From positions 63,811 to 127,810 of the forward strand of contig NZ_FORH01000001.1 in the NCBI RefSeq assembly GCF_900113955.1: 64,000 nt of DNA, in the 5' to 3' direction. The number at the start of each line of letters is the position of its first letter. The stretch's first letter is position 1. This document shows positions 51,977 to 61,888 of this stretch, piece by piece. Under the pieces are notes generated by a model that was not told the origin of the DNA, ran no database searches, and saw only the letters and a list, made by a program, of their open reading frames with translations. Position numbers and translations under genes: made by a program. The DNA is from Celeribacter neptunius. Its GTDB lineage: Bacteria > Pseudomonadota > Alphaproteobacteria > Rhodobacterales > Rhodobacteraceae.

Positions 51977-54900
51977 TCAGCCGATCTCGGAGAGCCGCGC
52001 TACGGCGGCCTTGAGCTTGGCCTCTTCCTCTTCGCGGGCGCTCAGGTTTTCCTGCGCCTCGGCGACCACCTCTTCGGGGGCGCTTTCCACGAATTTCGGG
52101 TTGTTCAACCGGCCGCGCAGGCCCCCCAACTCCTTGGCCAGCTTGCCAAGCGCTTTTTCCAGACGGGCCTTTTCCTCGGCAATGTCGATCACCCCTTCGA
52201 GCGGCAGGGCGAAAGTGCCGCCCGCGACCGAAATGGTGATCGCGCCTTTCGGCATCGGGCCTTCGGAGAGGCTGTCGAGACGCGCGAGTTTCATGATCAG
52301 CGCCTCGTTATTGGCCCAGGCGGTCTTGCCGGCCGCGTCCAGCTCGACCTGTACCATCGGGATTTTCAACCCGGCGGGCACATGCACCTCGGCACGCGAG
52401 GAGCGGATGGTTTCGATCAGATCGATGACCCAGTTCATCTCGGTATCGGCCTCGGCATCGACGAGATCCATCGACAGCTCCGGCCAATCGGTCAGCGCCA
52501 GCATGCCACGGCCCGGTTTGATCGTGCCCCAAAGCTCTTCGGTGATGAAGGGCATGATCGGGTGCAGCATGATCAGCGCCTGGTCCAGCACCCAGCCCAT
52601 GGTCTGACGGGTCTCGGCTTTGGTCGCCTCGTCGCCATCGTAGAACAGCGGTTTCGACAGCTCGACATACCAGTCGCAGAACTTGCCCCAGACAAAGGCG
52701 TAGAGCGCGTTTGCGGCGTCATTGAACCGGTAGTCTTCAAAGGCCTGATCGACCTCGGCCAGAACCTTGGCGGTCTCACCGACGATCCATTTGTTCACCG
52801 TGGCGGTGGGCGTCGGCAGGGTGCCCGGCTCATAGGCCTCGAACACCTCGTTCATCTCGGCAAAGCGCGCGGCGTTCCAGATCTTCGTGGTGAAGTTGCG
52901 ATAGCCCTTGATCCGGTCGACCGAGAGTTTCAGCACGCCGCCGATCGAGGCCATGGAGGCATTGGTGAAGCGCAGCGCGTCGGCGCCGTATTCGTCGATG
53001 ATTTCCAGCGGGTCGATGACATTGCCGGTGGTCTTCGACATTTTCTTGCCCTTCTCGTCGCGGACGAGCTGGTGCAGATAGACGGTGTGGAACGGCACTT
53101 CGCCGGTCACCGCGAGCTGCATCATCATCATCCGGGCGACCCAGAAGAACAGGATGTCGAAACCGGTCACAAGGACATCGGTCGGGAAATACTTCGACGT
53201 GCTCTCGTCCCAGTTGGGCCAGCCCAGTGTGCCGATCGGCCAGAGCCCCGAGGAGAACCAGGTGTCCAAGACATCGGCATCGCGCCAGACCGGGTAGACG
53301 AGCTTGGTCGGGTCCTGCGTGACATTGTACTCGGCCAGTGCGCTCGCGAAGGTCTCGTTGGCCTCCTGACGGTCCGCCACCTCGACGACGCGGCAATGGT
53401 TCAGCGGCGTCGGCAGGTCGGCCATGTCGCCGAAGAACTTGCCATGCACATCGTCGAAATTGGCGGCGCAGTGATGCACCGTGCCACGATGCAACATACC
53501 GCCCTCGGTCAGAAGCTTGATCAGTTCCACTTCATCGAGGGCGCCGTCGCCCTCGTCATCGGTGAAATCCGGGGCGGAGAGGTCGAGCCCGTACCAGACC
53601 GGGATCTGGTGGCCCCACCAGAGCTGACGCGAGATGCACCAGGGTTCGATATTCTCGAGCCAGTGGTAATAGGTCTTCTCACCGCTTTCCGGCATGATCC
53701 TGGTCTTACCAGAGCGCACGGCGTCCAAGGCCGGGCCGACGACCTTTTCGGCATCGACATACCATTGGTCGGTCAGCATCGGTTCGATCACCACCTTGGA
53801 GCGGTCGCCGAAAGGCTGCATGATCGGCTTGTCTTCGACATAGGGGACGGTCTCGGAGACTTCCGTCTCATTGCCGTCTTCGTCGGTCACTTTGCGGGTC
53901 ACCGTGGTGGTGACGGCGAGGCCCTCGGCGTTGATCTCTTCGATCACCTTCTTGCGGGCCTCGAACCGGTCGAGGCCGCGCAGATGATCGGGCACGAGGT
54001 TGATCGTGTCGACTTCCTGCTCGGTGAAAGGACGGCCCGCGAGGATCTCGGCGGCGAGAATGGCGCTGTCCTCGTAGGACAGGCCGTTTTCACGCATCGC
54101 GCCCTTGGTGTCCATCAATCGGTACATCGGCAGGTTGCCGCGCTTGGCGACCTGGTAGTCGTTGAAATCATGCGCGCCGGTGATCTTCACGGCACCCGAG
54201 CCGAAAGTCATATCCGGGTATTCGTCGGTGATGATCGGGATCAGACGGCGGTGCTCTTTCGGGCCGACCGGGATTTCGCAGAGCTTGCCGACGATGGGCG
54301 CGTAGCGTTCGTCATCCGGGTGCACCGCGACCGCGCCGTCGCCGAGCATGGTCTCGGGCCGGGTCGTGGCGATGGAGATATAGTCGCGCTCTTCCGAGAA
54401 GGTGACATTGCCGTCCTCGTCCTTCTCGACATAGGTGTAGGTCTCGCCGCCGGCGAGCGGGTATTTGAAATGCCACATATGGCCGGCGACTTCGATATTC
54501 TCAACCTCGAGATCCGAGATCGCGGTTTCGAAATGCGGGTCCCAGTTCACAAGGCGTTTGCCGCGATAGATGAGACCTTTCTCATACATATCGACGAAGA
54601 CCTTGATCACCGCATCGTGGAAATTGCCATCTTCGCCCGCGGGCGCATTCGGTGCGCCGGACATGGTGAAGGCGTTGCGCGACCAGTCACACGACGAACC
54701 GAGGCGTTTCAACTGGTTGATGATGGTGGAGCCGTATTGCTGTTTCCACTCCCAGACCTTCTCGAGGAAAGCCTCGCGGCCCAGTTCGGCGCGGGACGGT
54801 TGCTGGGTCTTGGCAAGCTCTTTCTCGACCATCAGCTGCGTGGCGATGCCGGCGTGGTCCTGACCCGGCTGCCACAGCGTGTCGAACCCGCGCATCCGGT

Positions 54901-55105
54901 GCCAGCGCACGAGGATGTCCTGGATGGTGTTGTTGAAGGCATGGCCGACATGCAGCGCGCCCGTGACGTTGGGCGGCGGGATCATGATGGTAAAGGTCTC
55001 ATCGCGGCGCTTGTTGGCACCCGCCTTGAAGGCACCGGCCTCTTCCCAGGCCTTGTAGATGCGGGCTTCCGCTTCCTGCGCGTCGAACGTCTTTTCCAAT
55101 GCCAT
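51977..55105 (-). CDS. valS: Valine-tRNA ligase
   Basis: Class I aminoacyl-tRNA synthetase charging tRNA-Val. The 1042-residue protein has the HIGH motif [15 protein letters not shown] (about 37-51), the editing domain, KMSKS as [13 protein letters not shown] (about 640), the anticodon-binding domain and the C-terminal coiled coil (about 975-1040, [19 protein letters not shown]). Start at 55105 ([20 protein letters not shown]) is family-conserved. The length is above that of E. coli ValS (951) because of insertions in the editing region. Single gene with its own terminator. Confidence 0.96.
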   Translation of the reverse strand: MALEKTFDAQEAEARIYKAWEEAGAFKAGANKRRDETFTIMIPPPNVTGALHVGHAFNNTIQDILVRWHRMRGFDTLWQPGQDHAGIATQLMVEKELAKTQQPSRAELGREAFLEKVWEWKQQYGSTIINQLKRLGSSCDWSRNAFTMSGAPNAPAGEDGNFHDAVIKVFVDMYEKGLIYRGKRLVNWDPHFETAISDLEVENIEVAGHMWHFKYPLAGGETYTYVEKDEDGNVTFSEERDYISIATTRPETMLGDGAVAVHPDDERYAPIVGKLCEIPVGPKEHRRLIPIITDEYPDMTFGSGAVKITGAHDFNDYQVAKRGNLPMYRLMDTKGAMRENGLSYEDSAILAAEILAGRPFTEQEVDTINLVPDHLRGLDRFEARKKVIEEINAEGLAVTTTVTRKVTDEDGNETEVSETVPYVEDKPIMQPFGDRSKVVIEPMLTDQWYVDAEKVVGPALDAVRSGKTRIMPESGEKTYYHWLENIEPWCISRQLWWGHQIPVWYGLDLSAPDFTDDEGDGALDEVELIKLLTEGGMLHRGTVHHCAANFDDVHGKFFGDMADLPTPLNHCRVVEVADRQEANETFASALAEYNVTQDPTKLVYPVWRDADVLDTWFSSGLWPIGTLGWPNWDESTSKYFPTDVLVTGFDILFFWVARMMMMQLAVTGEVPFHTVYLHQLVRDEKGKKMSKTTGNVIDPLEIIDEYGADALRFTNASMASIGGVLKLSVDRIKGYRNFTTKIWNAARFAEMNEVFEAYEPGTLPTPTATVNKWIVGETAKVLAEVDQAFEDYRFNDAANALYAFVWGKFCDWYVELSKPLFYDGDEATKAETRQTMGWVLDQALIMLHPIMPFITEELWGTIKPGRGMLALTDWPELSMDLVDAEADTEMNWVIDLIETIRSSRAEVHVPAGLKIPMVQVELDAAGKTAWANNEALIMKLARLDSLSEGPMPKGAITISVAGGTFALPLEGVIDIAEEKARLEKALGKLAKELGGLRGRLNNPKFVESAPEEVVAEAQENLSAREEEEAKLKAAVARLSEIG

Positions 55106-55334
55106 CGTGTCTTTTCCCGTCTCGTCAGATCTCTGGTCCCGTGCTCTGCGCCATGCGGTGGCACAAGGGTCCCCGGCTATGTAGCCGTTGCGCGGGGCTA
55201 GGAAAAGGGCGAATGGCGGCTCACCGGGCTGCAAATTCCTGACAGTCCGCCATCAGTGCTGGGCGGGCGCTCACATATTGACCCTGTCTTAAACCTTCTC
55301 GTGCATCAAAAATCAGGAGCGCGAGGAGAGCGAC

Positions 55335-56483
55335 ATGCGCAAGGCAACGGCCCGGCTGCAAAGACTGGCGGACAAACTGACGGCGACGGATTGGCACAAT
55401 GGTGTCGCCATATCGATTTTCGATCAGGCCACCGGTGCGGAGCTTCACATCGGCTCGGGCGAGCTCGATACTCGCACGCCGTTCTTCGCCACCCATATCA
55501 CCAAGCTCTTCGTCTCCGCGATCATCCTGCAATTCGTCACCGAGAATCGGCTCTCGCTCGAGGACAAGATGATCGATCACATCGGCTATTGTTCGCATTG
55601 CAAGGAGCTGCATGTGATCGACGGGGTCGATTACACCGACCAGATCACCATTCGTCACCTGATGTCTCACACTTCCGGGCTGGGCGACTTCTTCCTGTTC
55701 AAGATGCAGGCGCGTTCGTTGCGCCACAGCATGATCGACGGCATCGACAGTTCCTGGAGTTTCGAAGAGGTGATGCAGCGCGCCCGCAGCCATGGCGGCA
55801 TCGCGATCCCGGGCGAGAGCAAGAAGGCCACCTACACCGAATCCAATTATCAGCTGTTGGGCCGGATCATCGAAAATATTGAGGGCAAGAGCCTCGCCGA
55901 GGTGATCCGGGACCGGATCGCCGGGCCGCTGGGGCTCAGCTCGACCTATCTCTATTGCGACCCGTCGGATCATCGCCCGCTCAACCTGATGTCGCGCAAT
56001 CGCGAGGTCTATATCCCGCGGGCCATGGCCTCGTTCCAGGCCGACGGCGGGGTGGTCACCACGGCGCGCGAAGGGCTGATTTTCATCCGGGCGTTTTTCG
56101 AAGGCTATCTCTTCGACAAGGCGGCGCTGCCGTTGCTCTATGACTGGCGCCCGCTGTTTTTCCCGGCGCGCTTCGGGGTTGGGCTGCTGGAGCTGCAAGT
56201 GCCCCGGTGGATGGCGCTGCGCCACCGGCTGCGGATGCATACCCGCCATATTTTCAAACGCCCGCCGCTGTGCCTCGGCACCGTCGGTCTGGGCAATGCC
56301 GTGTTCCTCTATGCGCCCGACGAAGGCGTCTATATTTCGGGGACGGCCAACCAGCTGGTCGATCCGGAACGCAGCGTTTCGCTGGCGCTCCGCGCCATCG
56401 AAGAGGTCGCGCGCTACGGGCGTCACGAAGTCTACGGTGAAAAAGGCATTTCCGCGCAGCCAGCGATTGGCCTGGCAGAATAG
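55335..56483 (+). CDS. Beta-lactamase-fold protein lacking catalytic motifs (copy 1)
   Basis: A protein of 382 residues with the overall pattern of class C beta-lactamase/serine hydrolase proteins: LMSHTSGLGDFFLFK (about 109), ESNYQLLGRIIENIEGKSLAEVI (about 175) and GTANQL near the end. The SxxK position reads HITK, so the nucleophilic Ser is His58; the YxN position reads YTE, and the HTG/KTG position is TVG. No signal peptide is seen. A pseudoenzyme is inferred, perhaps with a binding role. The paralogue follows after 187 bp; origin by tandem duplication is likely. Confidence 0.8.
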   Translation: MRKATARLQRLADKLTATDWHNGVAISIFDQATGAELHIGSGELDTRTPFFATHITKLFVSAIILQFVTENRLSLEDKMIDHIGYCSHCKELHVIDGVDYTDQITIRHLMSHTSGLGDFFLFKMQARSLRHSMIDGIDSSWSFEEVMQRARSHGGIAIPGESKKATYTESNYQLLGRIIENIEGKSLAEVIRDRIAGPLGLSSTYLYCDPSDHRPLNLMSRNREVYIPRAMASFQADGGVVTTAREGLIFIRAFFEGYLFDKAALPLLYDWRPLFFPARFGVGLLELQVPRWMALRHRLRMHTRHIFKRPPLCLGTVGLGNAVFLYAPDEGVYISGTANQLVDPERSVSLALRAIEEVARYGRHEVYGEKGISAQPAIGLAE

Positions 56484-56670
56484 GCGCGACAAGTCGAAGA
56501 GGCGTGACTGAGAGGCGACCGTGATGCGAGAAAGAGGCGGCTGAGAAGTGGCCGGGATGTGATCATGACGCGTGCCCGACGGCGCGATGCATGGTCCGTG
56601 GCGTGCGGTTGTTGACCTCGTATTAAGTCTTTCCATGTCATGACGATTTCGAATTTCAGAGGAGCGTTTC

Positions 56671-57879
56671 ATGAGCAGCGCCACGGCGTCGATACAGAAG
56701 CTGGCTGACAGGTTGCTCGCCAGCAAGTGGCACAATGGTGTCACGCTGTGCCTGTATGACTGTGAAACCGGCAAGGAAACCCATGTCGGGGCCGGGGCGC
56801 TCAGCACCCGCAGCCCCTATTTCGCGCCGGCCCTGTCGATCCTCGTCACCAGTGCCATCCTGCTGCAGTTGCGCGAAGAAGGAAAAATCGATCTCGATCA
56901 CCCGTTTCAGCGCTATATGAGCTTTCCCGGCCAGGTTGCTGAGCTGCACGTCAAGGACGGCATCGATCGCACCGACCGGATCACGCTGCGTCATCTGATG
57001 TCGCACCGGTCGGGCTTCGGCGATTTCTTTCTGTTCAAGAACCTGGCCCGGACCGTGCATCACGATTTTGCCAATGGGGTGGACAGTGCCTGGGGTTTCG
57101 ACGAGGTGCTTCAGCGCACCCGCTCGCATGGCGCCGTGGCCGCGCCGGGCGTCGGTCGCCGCGCGCGCTATGCGGATTCGAATTTCCATCTGCTCGGCCG
57201 AGTGATTGAGACCGTCGAAGGCAAAAGCTATGCCGATGTCGTGCGCGACAGGGTGATCGACCGGCTCGGGCTGTATTCCACCTATGTCTATTGCGACCCC
57301 TCCGATCATCGTCCGCTCGACCTGATGTCGCGCAGTCGCCAGATCCATGTGCCGCGCACCATGGCGTCGCTGCAGGCCGATGGCGGCATCGTCACCACCG
57401 CACGCGAGGCGGTGACCTTCTTGCGCGGGTTCTTCGAGGGTTATCTGTTTGACAAGCGGATCCTGCCGCATCTCTACACCTGGCGCCCGATCTTCTATCC
57501 GGTGGTCTTCGGAACCGGTCTCACACAGGTCCAGCCCCCTTGGTGGATGACCATCCCGCATCGGCTGGGCTACAAGCCGAAATTCTTGCTCAAACCGGTG
57601 CCACGGATGATCGGCAATGTCGGGATTGGCGGCAGCTTTGCCTATTATGCGCCGGATGTCCGGGCTTATGTCTCGGGCACGGTGAATCAGCTCAGCGATC
57701 CGGCGCGTGCCGTGGCGCTTGCCGTTCATGCCTTTGATACGCTGCGCTACGAGATCCGCCCGGAACAGTTCGGCGTGCTGGCACAAAGCCTGCCCGGGCA
57801 AAGCTTTGACATGCCGCCATCGAAACCGGCCTGTCCCGACCGGATGGCCGCCTCAGATCGAACGGTCGAATTTCGTTGA
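56671..57879 (+). CDS. Beta-lactamase-fold protein lacking catalytic motifs (copy 2)
   Basis: Paralogue of the preceding gene, 402 residues; the two share long blocks (DLMSR, YCDPSDHRPL, MASLQADGGIVTTARE, FFEGYLFDK). Here the SxxK site reads ALSI, losing both Ser and Lys; YxN reads YAD and the third motif NVG. HLMSHRSGFGDFFLFK is kept. A C-terminal extension of about 25 residues ends in a polar tail. The last 27 bases overlap the convergent lrp-like gene. ATG at 56671 has CAGAGGAG upstream. Function unknown. Confidence 0.8.
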   Translation: MSSATASIQKLADRLLASKWHNGVTLCLYDCETGKETHVGAGALSTRSPYFAPALSILVTSAILLQLREEGKIDLDHPFQRYMSFPGQVAELHVKDGIDRTDRITLRHLMSHRSGFGDFFLFKNLARTVHHDFANGVDSAWGFDEVLQRTRSHGAVAAPGVGRRARYADSNFHLLGRVIETVEGKSYADVVRDRVIDRLGLYSTYVYCDPSDHRPLDLMSRSRQIHVPRTMASLQADGGIVTTAREAVTFLRGFFEGYLFDKRILPHLYTWRPIFYPVVFGTGLTQVQPPWWMTIPHRLGYKPKFLLKPVPRMIGNVGIGGSFAYYAPDVRAYVSGTVNQLSDPARAVALAVHAFDTLRYEIRPEQFGVLAQSLPGQSFDMPPSKPACPDRMAASDRTVEFR

Positions 57880-58284
57880 CAGGTGGATCAGGCTCTCGAT
57901 GTCCTGAACCCCGGTAATGGCGTTGATCTGATCCAGCGTGCCGTCGATTTCCTCGGTGCTGTCACAGGCGATCTGTGCGATCAGATCGACGCGTCCCGTC
58001 GATGTGGCGACCATTTCCACCTCCGGCAGGGATTTGAGCCGGGTCACCACCGAGGCCGATGTGCGCGGTTCCACCTGAATGAGCACGGTCGCCTTGATCC
58101 GCCGTGCCAGCGCGACATCGCCGAGTTTGATCGTGTAACCGGCGATCGTGCCATTGGTCTCCATCCGTTCGAGCCGGGCCTGCACCGTCGAGCGCGCCAC
58201 CTTGAAGCGCCGCGCCAGACGCGACACCGAGGTCGATGAATCGGCGGCCAGTGCCGTCAGGATTTTTTGATCAAGTTCGTCCAT
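57853..58284 (-). CDS. Lrp/AsnC family transcriptional regulator
   Basis: A protein of 143 residues: N-terminal helix-turn-helix (MDELDQKILTALAADSSTSVSRLARRFKVARSTVQARLERM) and C-terminal RAM ligand-binding domain (about 65-143, VLIQVEPRTSASVVTRLKSLPEV). ATG at 58284 has AGAGG nine bases upstream. It is divergent from the decarboxylase gene and has an inverted repeat in between, so it is the likely regulator of that gene in response to an amino acid. Confidence 0.92.
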   Translation of the reverse strand: MDELDQKILTALAADSSTSVSRLARRFKVARSTVQARLERMETNGTIAGYTIKLGDVALARRIKATVLIQVEPRTSASVVTRLKSLPEVEMVATSTGRVDLIAQIACDSTEEIDGTLDQINAITGVQDIESLIHLSTKFDRSI

Positions 58285-58335
58285 TTCGGGGCCTCTGGGA
58301 GTGTCTCGGATTTGCAGCTTGGCTTGCGATGTCAG

Positions 58336-58357
58336 ATTGACCGATATTTTCGTCAAT
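58336..58357. promoter_or_regulatory. Inverted repeat ATTGAC-N10-GTCAAT, probable Lrp site
   Basis: A perfect 6-bp inverted repeat with AT-rich centre, 52 bp before the lrp-like start and about 215 bp before the decarboxylase, in the divergent promoter region. Confidence 0.5.
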
Positions 58358-58572
58358 TTGACCGGCTTGCCGCACGATTTTACCCTTTTCATCGGCAAAT
58401 TCAACACGCATATAGCGCTTACGAAATGACAGGAACACAGGACGGCGAGAGGGCCGGATCAACCCCTCAAATCGCACCTGGCCTGGTTAGGATTAACCGC
58501 GTAAGCGCAATCCCAACCGGACAAAATCCCGGGCAAGATGTGGCTGCGCTCTGTTGGTAAAGGACGACACCA

Positions 58573-59751
58573 ATGGGGCTCTCTAAAACCATCTGGGCAA
58601 CGCCCAGCGAATACCTGCGCAATCATGCACCCGAGCATCCGGTGCTGTTCTTCTCTCCCGCCATCCTGCAGGCCACCGCACGCCGGTTCCTCAAAGGTTT
58701 TCCGGGGCTGGTGACCTATGCGGTCAAATCCAACCCGGATGAGGAAGTCCTGGCCAATCTGGTCGCTGCCGGGATCAAAGGCTTCGACGTGGCCTCGCCC
58801 GTCGAGATGGACACGATCGCCCGTATCGCGCCCGGCGCCGCCATGCATTACAACAACCCGGTGCGTTCGCGCACCGAGATCGCGCATGCCGTCGAGATGG
58901 GGGTGAAATCCTATTCGGTGGACAGCCATTCCGAGCTCGTCAAACTGGGCGAGTTGGTGCCGGCCGACGGGGTCGAGATCTCCGTGCGTTTCAAACTGCC
59001 GGTCGAAGGCGCGGCCTATAATTTTGGCGCGAAATTCGGCGCCAGGGTCGAGGACGCGGTCGAGCTTCTGACGCTCGCTTCGCAGCTCGGGTTCACCCCG
59101 TCGCTGACCTTCCACCCGGGCACGCAATGCACCGATCCGCACGCCTGGGACAAATACATCCGTGCCGCGGCCGAGATCGCGCAGCGCGCCGATGTGAAAA
59201 TCGCCCGCCTCAATGTCGGCGGCGGTTTCCCGTCGCATCGCCTGAACGAGGTGAACCCGCAGCTCGAGACCACGTTCGAGCTGATCGGTCGCGTGGCGAA
59301 AGAGGCGTTCGGGGACGATCTGCCGGCGCTGGTGTGTGAGCCGGGCCGCGGGCTCGTGGCCGAGAGCTACTCGCTGGTGACCCGGGTGAAAGCGATCCGG
59401 GACGACGCGCATGTCTTCCTCAACGACGGCGTTTACGGCGCCCTCTCCGAGCTGCACCTCGTCGGTGTGATCGATCGCATCGCCGTGTTCGGCCCGGAAG
59501 GGGTGAAGCGCGAGGGCGAGACCGTCAACCGTACCGTCTTCGGCCCGACCTGCGACAGTCTCGACAAGCTGCCCTCCGAACTGGCCTTTCCGGAGACGAT
59601 GGAAGAGGAGGATCACGTGATCTTCTACGGTCTCGGCGCCTATTCGGTGGCCACGGCGACGAAGTTCAACGGGTTCGGCCAGATCACGGTGGAAACCGTG
59701 GCGCGTCACCTTGAGGTGCAGGCGGAAGCCCGTCAATTGCAAGTCGCCTGA
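58573..59751 (+). CDS. Ornithine/lysine decarboxylase, fold type III
   Basis: PLP enzyme decarboxylating ornithine (or lysine) for polyamine synthesis. The 392-residue protein has the PLP-Lys segment TYAVKSNPDEEVL (about 48-60), phosphate-binding RLNVGGGFPSHR (about 213-224), CEPGRG (about 254) and the Cys-dependent GPTCDSLDK (about 318-326). Alphaproteobacterial relatives usually take ornithine. ATG at 58573. The leader of about 170 nt contains the stem GGATT/AATCC with an inner hairpin (58490-58513), and could be a speF-type leader RNA, which I cannot verify. A terminator follows. Confidence 0.92.
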   Translation: MGLSKTIWATPSEYLRNHAPEHPVLFFSPAILQATARRFLKGFPGLVTYAVKSNPDEEVLANLVAAGIKGFDVASPVEMDTIARIAPGAAMHYNNPVRSRTEIAHAVEMGVKSYSVDSHSELVKLGELVPADGVEISVRFKLPVEGAAYNFGAKFGARVEDAVELLTLASQLGFTPSLTFHPGTQCTDPHAWDKYIRAAAEIAQRADVKIARLNVGGGFPSHRLNEVNPQLETTFELIGRVAKEAFGDDLPALVCEPGRGLVAESYSLVTRVKAIRDDAHVFLNDGVYGALSELHLVGVIDRIAVFGPEGVKREGETVNRTVFGPTCDSLDKLPSELAFPETMEEEDHVIFYGLGAYSVATATKFNGFGQITVETVARHLEVQAEARQLQVA

Positions 59752-59806
59752 GCGCGCGCGCCGAACAGGCCCCGGAATACGCCTGAGAGTCGTTCCTCAT
59801 GCGAAA

Positions 59807-59837
59807 CCCCTCCTCGAAAACCGAGGAGGGGATTTTT
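59807..59837 (+). terminator. Terminator of the decarboxylase gene
   Basis: CCCCTCCTCG (59807-59816) and CGAGGAGGGG (59822-59831) form a perfect 10-bp stem over AAAAC, followed by ATTTTT, 55 bp after the stop. Confidence 0.93.
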
Positions 59838-59862
59838 CATGATTCTGTGCTAAATCTCTGGA

Positions 59863-60897
59863 ATGGAACAGAGAAAGAGTATTCTGAGCCATCTTGGCCC
59901 CTTGTTCAAATTCCGCCGGCGCATCAAGACCTCGGGCGGGCATCACAGGCGTGGCCCGCTCACCCATGTGATCCTGATGGACGGCACTCTGTCCTCGTTG
60001 ACGCCCGGGCTCGAGACCAACACCGGGCTGAGCTACAAGCTGCTCTCCGAAGTGGCGCAAGAGGCCAATATGCTGGTGCGGTACGAGGCGGGGATTCAAT
60101 GGGATAGCTGGCGCGACACCATGGATGTGATCGAGGGGCGCGGCATCAACCGGCAGATCCAGCGCGTCTACGGTGCGCTCGCCTCGCGCTATCGGCCCGG
60201 CGACAGGATCTATCTCTTCGGTTATTCCCGCGGCGCCTATGCGGTGCGTTCGCTCTCGGGGCTGATCGACATGATCGGGCTGTTGCGTGACGAGGAGGCG
60301 ACCGAGCGCAATATCCGCGATGCCTATCGCCACTATCAGACCGCGCCGCATTCCGAAGCGGCGAGGGCGTTTTCCAAGGCGCATTGCTATGACAAGACCG
60401 AGATCGAATTCCTCGGCGTCTGGGACACGGTCTCTGCCGTGGGGCTGCATATGCCGATCGTCTGGCGCTATTCCTCGGTGTTTCACATCTTTCACGACTA
60501 TATGCCGGCGACCAATGTCAAACGGGTCTATCACGCGCTGGCCTATCACGAGGCGCGCAGCGCCTACGCCCCGGTGCTGTTCAGGACCAACCCCGATCTG
60601 CCGGGGCAGAAGCTGCAACAAATGTGGTTCCCGGGTAGCCATGGCGATATCGGTGGGCAGCTCTCTGGCTATAATCCGGAGCGGCGGATTTCCAACGCGA
60701 CGCTGGTCTGGATGCTCGACAAGGCCGAGGGCGCCGGGCTGCAATTGCCCGAGGGCTGGCGCATGCGCTTTCTCGCCGATCCGCATGGGCCGTCGATCGG
60801 CATGAACAGGGGCTGGGGCAAGTTCTTCTGGCTGCGCAACAAGCGCAAGGTGGGGGCAGATCCGTCCGAGGTGCTGCACCCGTCGCTGAAATACTGA
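59863..60897 (+). CDS. DUF2235 family hydrolase-like protein
   Basis: A protein of 344 residues. It shows the DUF2235 (alpha/beta-hydrolase-like) pattern: THVILMDGTLSSLTPG (about 34-49), the nucleophile elbow LFGYSRGAYAVRSLSG (Ser about 121), FLGVWDTVSAVG (about 188-199) and a late WFPGSHGDIGG (about 252-262, His). Related proteins include type VI secretion phospholipase effectors (Tle1), but this one has no VgrG or immunity neighbour. No signal peptide. ATG at 59863, no strong ribosome-binding site. Confidence 0.87.
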   Translation: MEQRKSILSHLGPLFKFRRRIKTSGGHHRRGPLTHVILMDGTLSSLTPGLETNTGLSYKLLSEVAQEANMLVRYEAGIQWDSWRDTMDVIEGRGINRQIQRVYGALASRYRPGDRIYLFGYSRGAYAVRSLSGLIDMIGLLRDEEATERNIRDAYRHYQTAPHSEAARAFSKAHCYDKTEIEFLGVWDTVSAVGLHMPIVWRYSSVFHIFHDYMPATNVKRVYHALAYHEARSAYAPVLFRTNPDLPGQKLQQMWFPGSHGDIGGQLSGYNPERRISNATLVWMLDKAEGAGLQLPEGWRMRFLADPHGPSIGMNRGWGKFFWLRNKRKVGADPSEVLHPSLKY

Positions 60898-60961
60898 GAG
60901 GCCGCGCGGCGTTCGGCCCGAACTCCGCTCCAAGCTTTGGCCAGAGCGTCAGGCCAGCGTA

Positions 60962-61795
60962 TCAGGCGGCGCCGAGATTGCTGCAGACCGCCTTGGTCAG
61001 GGTTGGCCGGTTCAGCGTGTAGAAATGCAGATCCTCGACACCGTTCTCGATCAGGGATTCGCACAGCCCGGTGCAGAGATCCACGGCCAGCGCGGCGTGA
61101 TCGTCGCTGGCATCGAATTCCTCGCCATAGCGCGCCGGCACCGGCGTGCCACAGGCCGAGGCGAATTTCTGCACGCCTTTCCAGCTGGTGATCGGCAGGA
61201 TGCCGGGAATAATCGTTCCGGTGATGCCCTCTTTCTCGCAGCGGTCGCGGAAACGGAAAAAGCTCTCCGGATCAAAAAAGAACTGGGTGATCGCCGAGTC
61301 GGCCCCGGCTTCGAATTTGCGCTTGAGCCAGGTGATGTCGGAATGCCCGTCTTGTGCCTCCGGATGCGGGTCCGGATAGGCGCCGACGCGGATCTTGAAA
61401 TCCCCGGTGGCCTTCAGCGCTTCGATCAGCTCGACGGAATTGGCAAAGCCGCCCTCGGCCGGGGTGAACGTGCCCGCGCCCTTTGGCGGATCGCCCCGCA
61501 GCGCGACGATCTCGTTGACGCCAACCTCCTTGTAACTCTGGGCAATCGCGAGGGTTTCTTCGCGGGTCGCGTTGACACAGGTGAGATGCGCCGCGACGTT
61601 CCAGCCGTATTTGCGATGCAGGAGCGCCACCGCGTCATGGGTCAGCTCGCGGGTGGTGCCGCCGGCGCCATAGGTGACCGAGGCAAATTCCGGTGCCATG
61701 TCGCCCAGCACCTGCAGCGTCTCGAAGAGGCTGAAACAGGCTTCGATATTCTTCGGCGGGAAGAACTCGAAAGAGATTTTCGGTGCTGTGGTCAT
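60962..61795 (-). CDS. metF: 5,10-methylenetetrahydrofolate reductase
   Basis: FAD enzyme making 5-methyl-THF for methionine synthesis. The 277-residue TIM-barrel protein has ISFEFFPPK (about 7), SVTYGAGGTTRE (about 40-51), NEIVALRGDPPKG (about 95-107) and FFFDPESFFRF (about 174). ATG at 61795 has GGAG upstream; an upstream extension is not protein-like. Slightly shorter than E. coli MetF (296). Divergent from a LysR regulator that resembles MetR. Confidence 0.95.
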   Translation of the reverse strand: MTTAPKISFEFFPPKNIEACFSLFETLQVLGDMAPEFASVTYGAGGTTRELTHDAVALLHRKYGWNVAAHLTCVNATREETLAIAQSYKEVGVNEIVALRGDPPKGAGTFTPAEGGFANSVELIEALKATGDFKIRVGAYPDPHPEAQDGHSDITWLKRKFEAGADSAITQFFFDPESFFRFRDRCEKEGITGTIIPGILPITSWKGVQKFASACGTPVPARYGEEFDASDDHAALAVDLCTGLCESLIENGVEDLHFYTLNRPTLTKAVCSNLGAA

Positions 61796-61822
61796 GGTCG
61801 TCTCCAGTCTGTCTGGCGGGCC

Positions 61823-61850
61823 TTGTCTCACGGGTGGCTCTGTGAGACAA
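61823..61850. promoter_or_regulatory. Inverted repeat TTGTCTCA-N12-TGAGACAA between metF and its regulator
   Basis: A perfect 8-bp inverted repeat lies in the intergenic region. The right arm also pairs, as TGAGA-N12-TCTCA, with 61860-61864. A LysR-type operator controlling metF is likely; an mRNA hairpin is the alternative. Confidence 0.55.
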
Positions 61851-61888
61851 ATTCATAATTCTCAAGATCAACATGAGTATCGTTCAAG

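Noticed and set aside
51959-55201. 1080-codon plus-strand frame
   Set aside because: Antisense shadow of valS.
61796-61888. SAM riboswitch upstream of metF
   Set aside because: The region is only 93 bp, with a LysR-type dyad and no SAM-II-like core.
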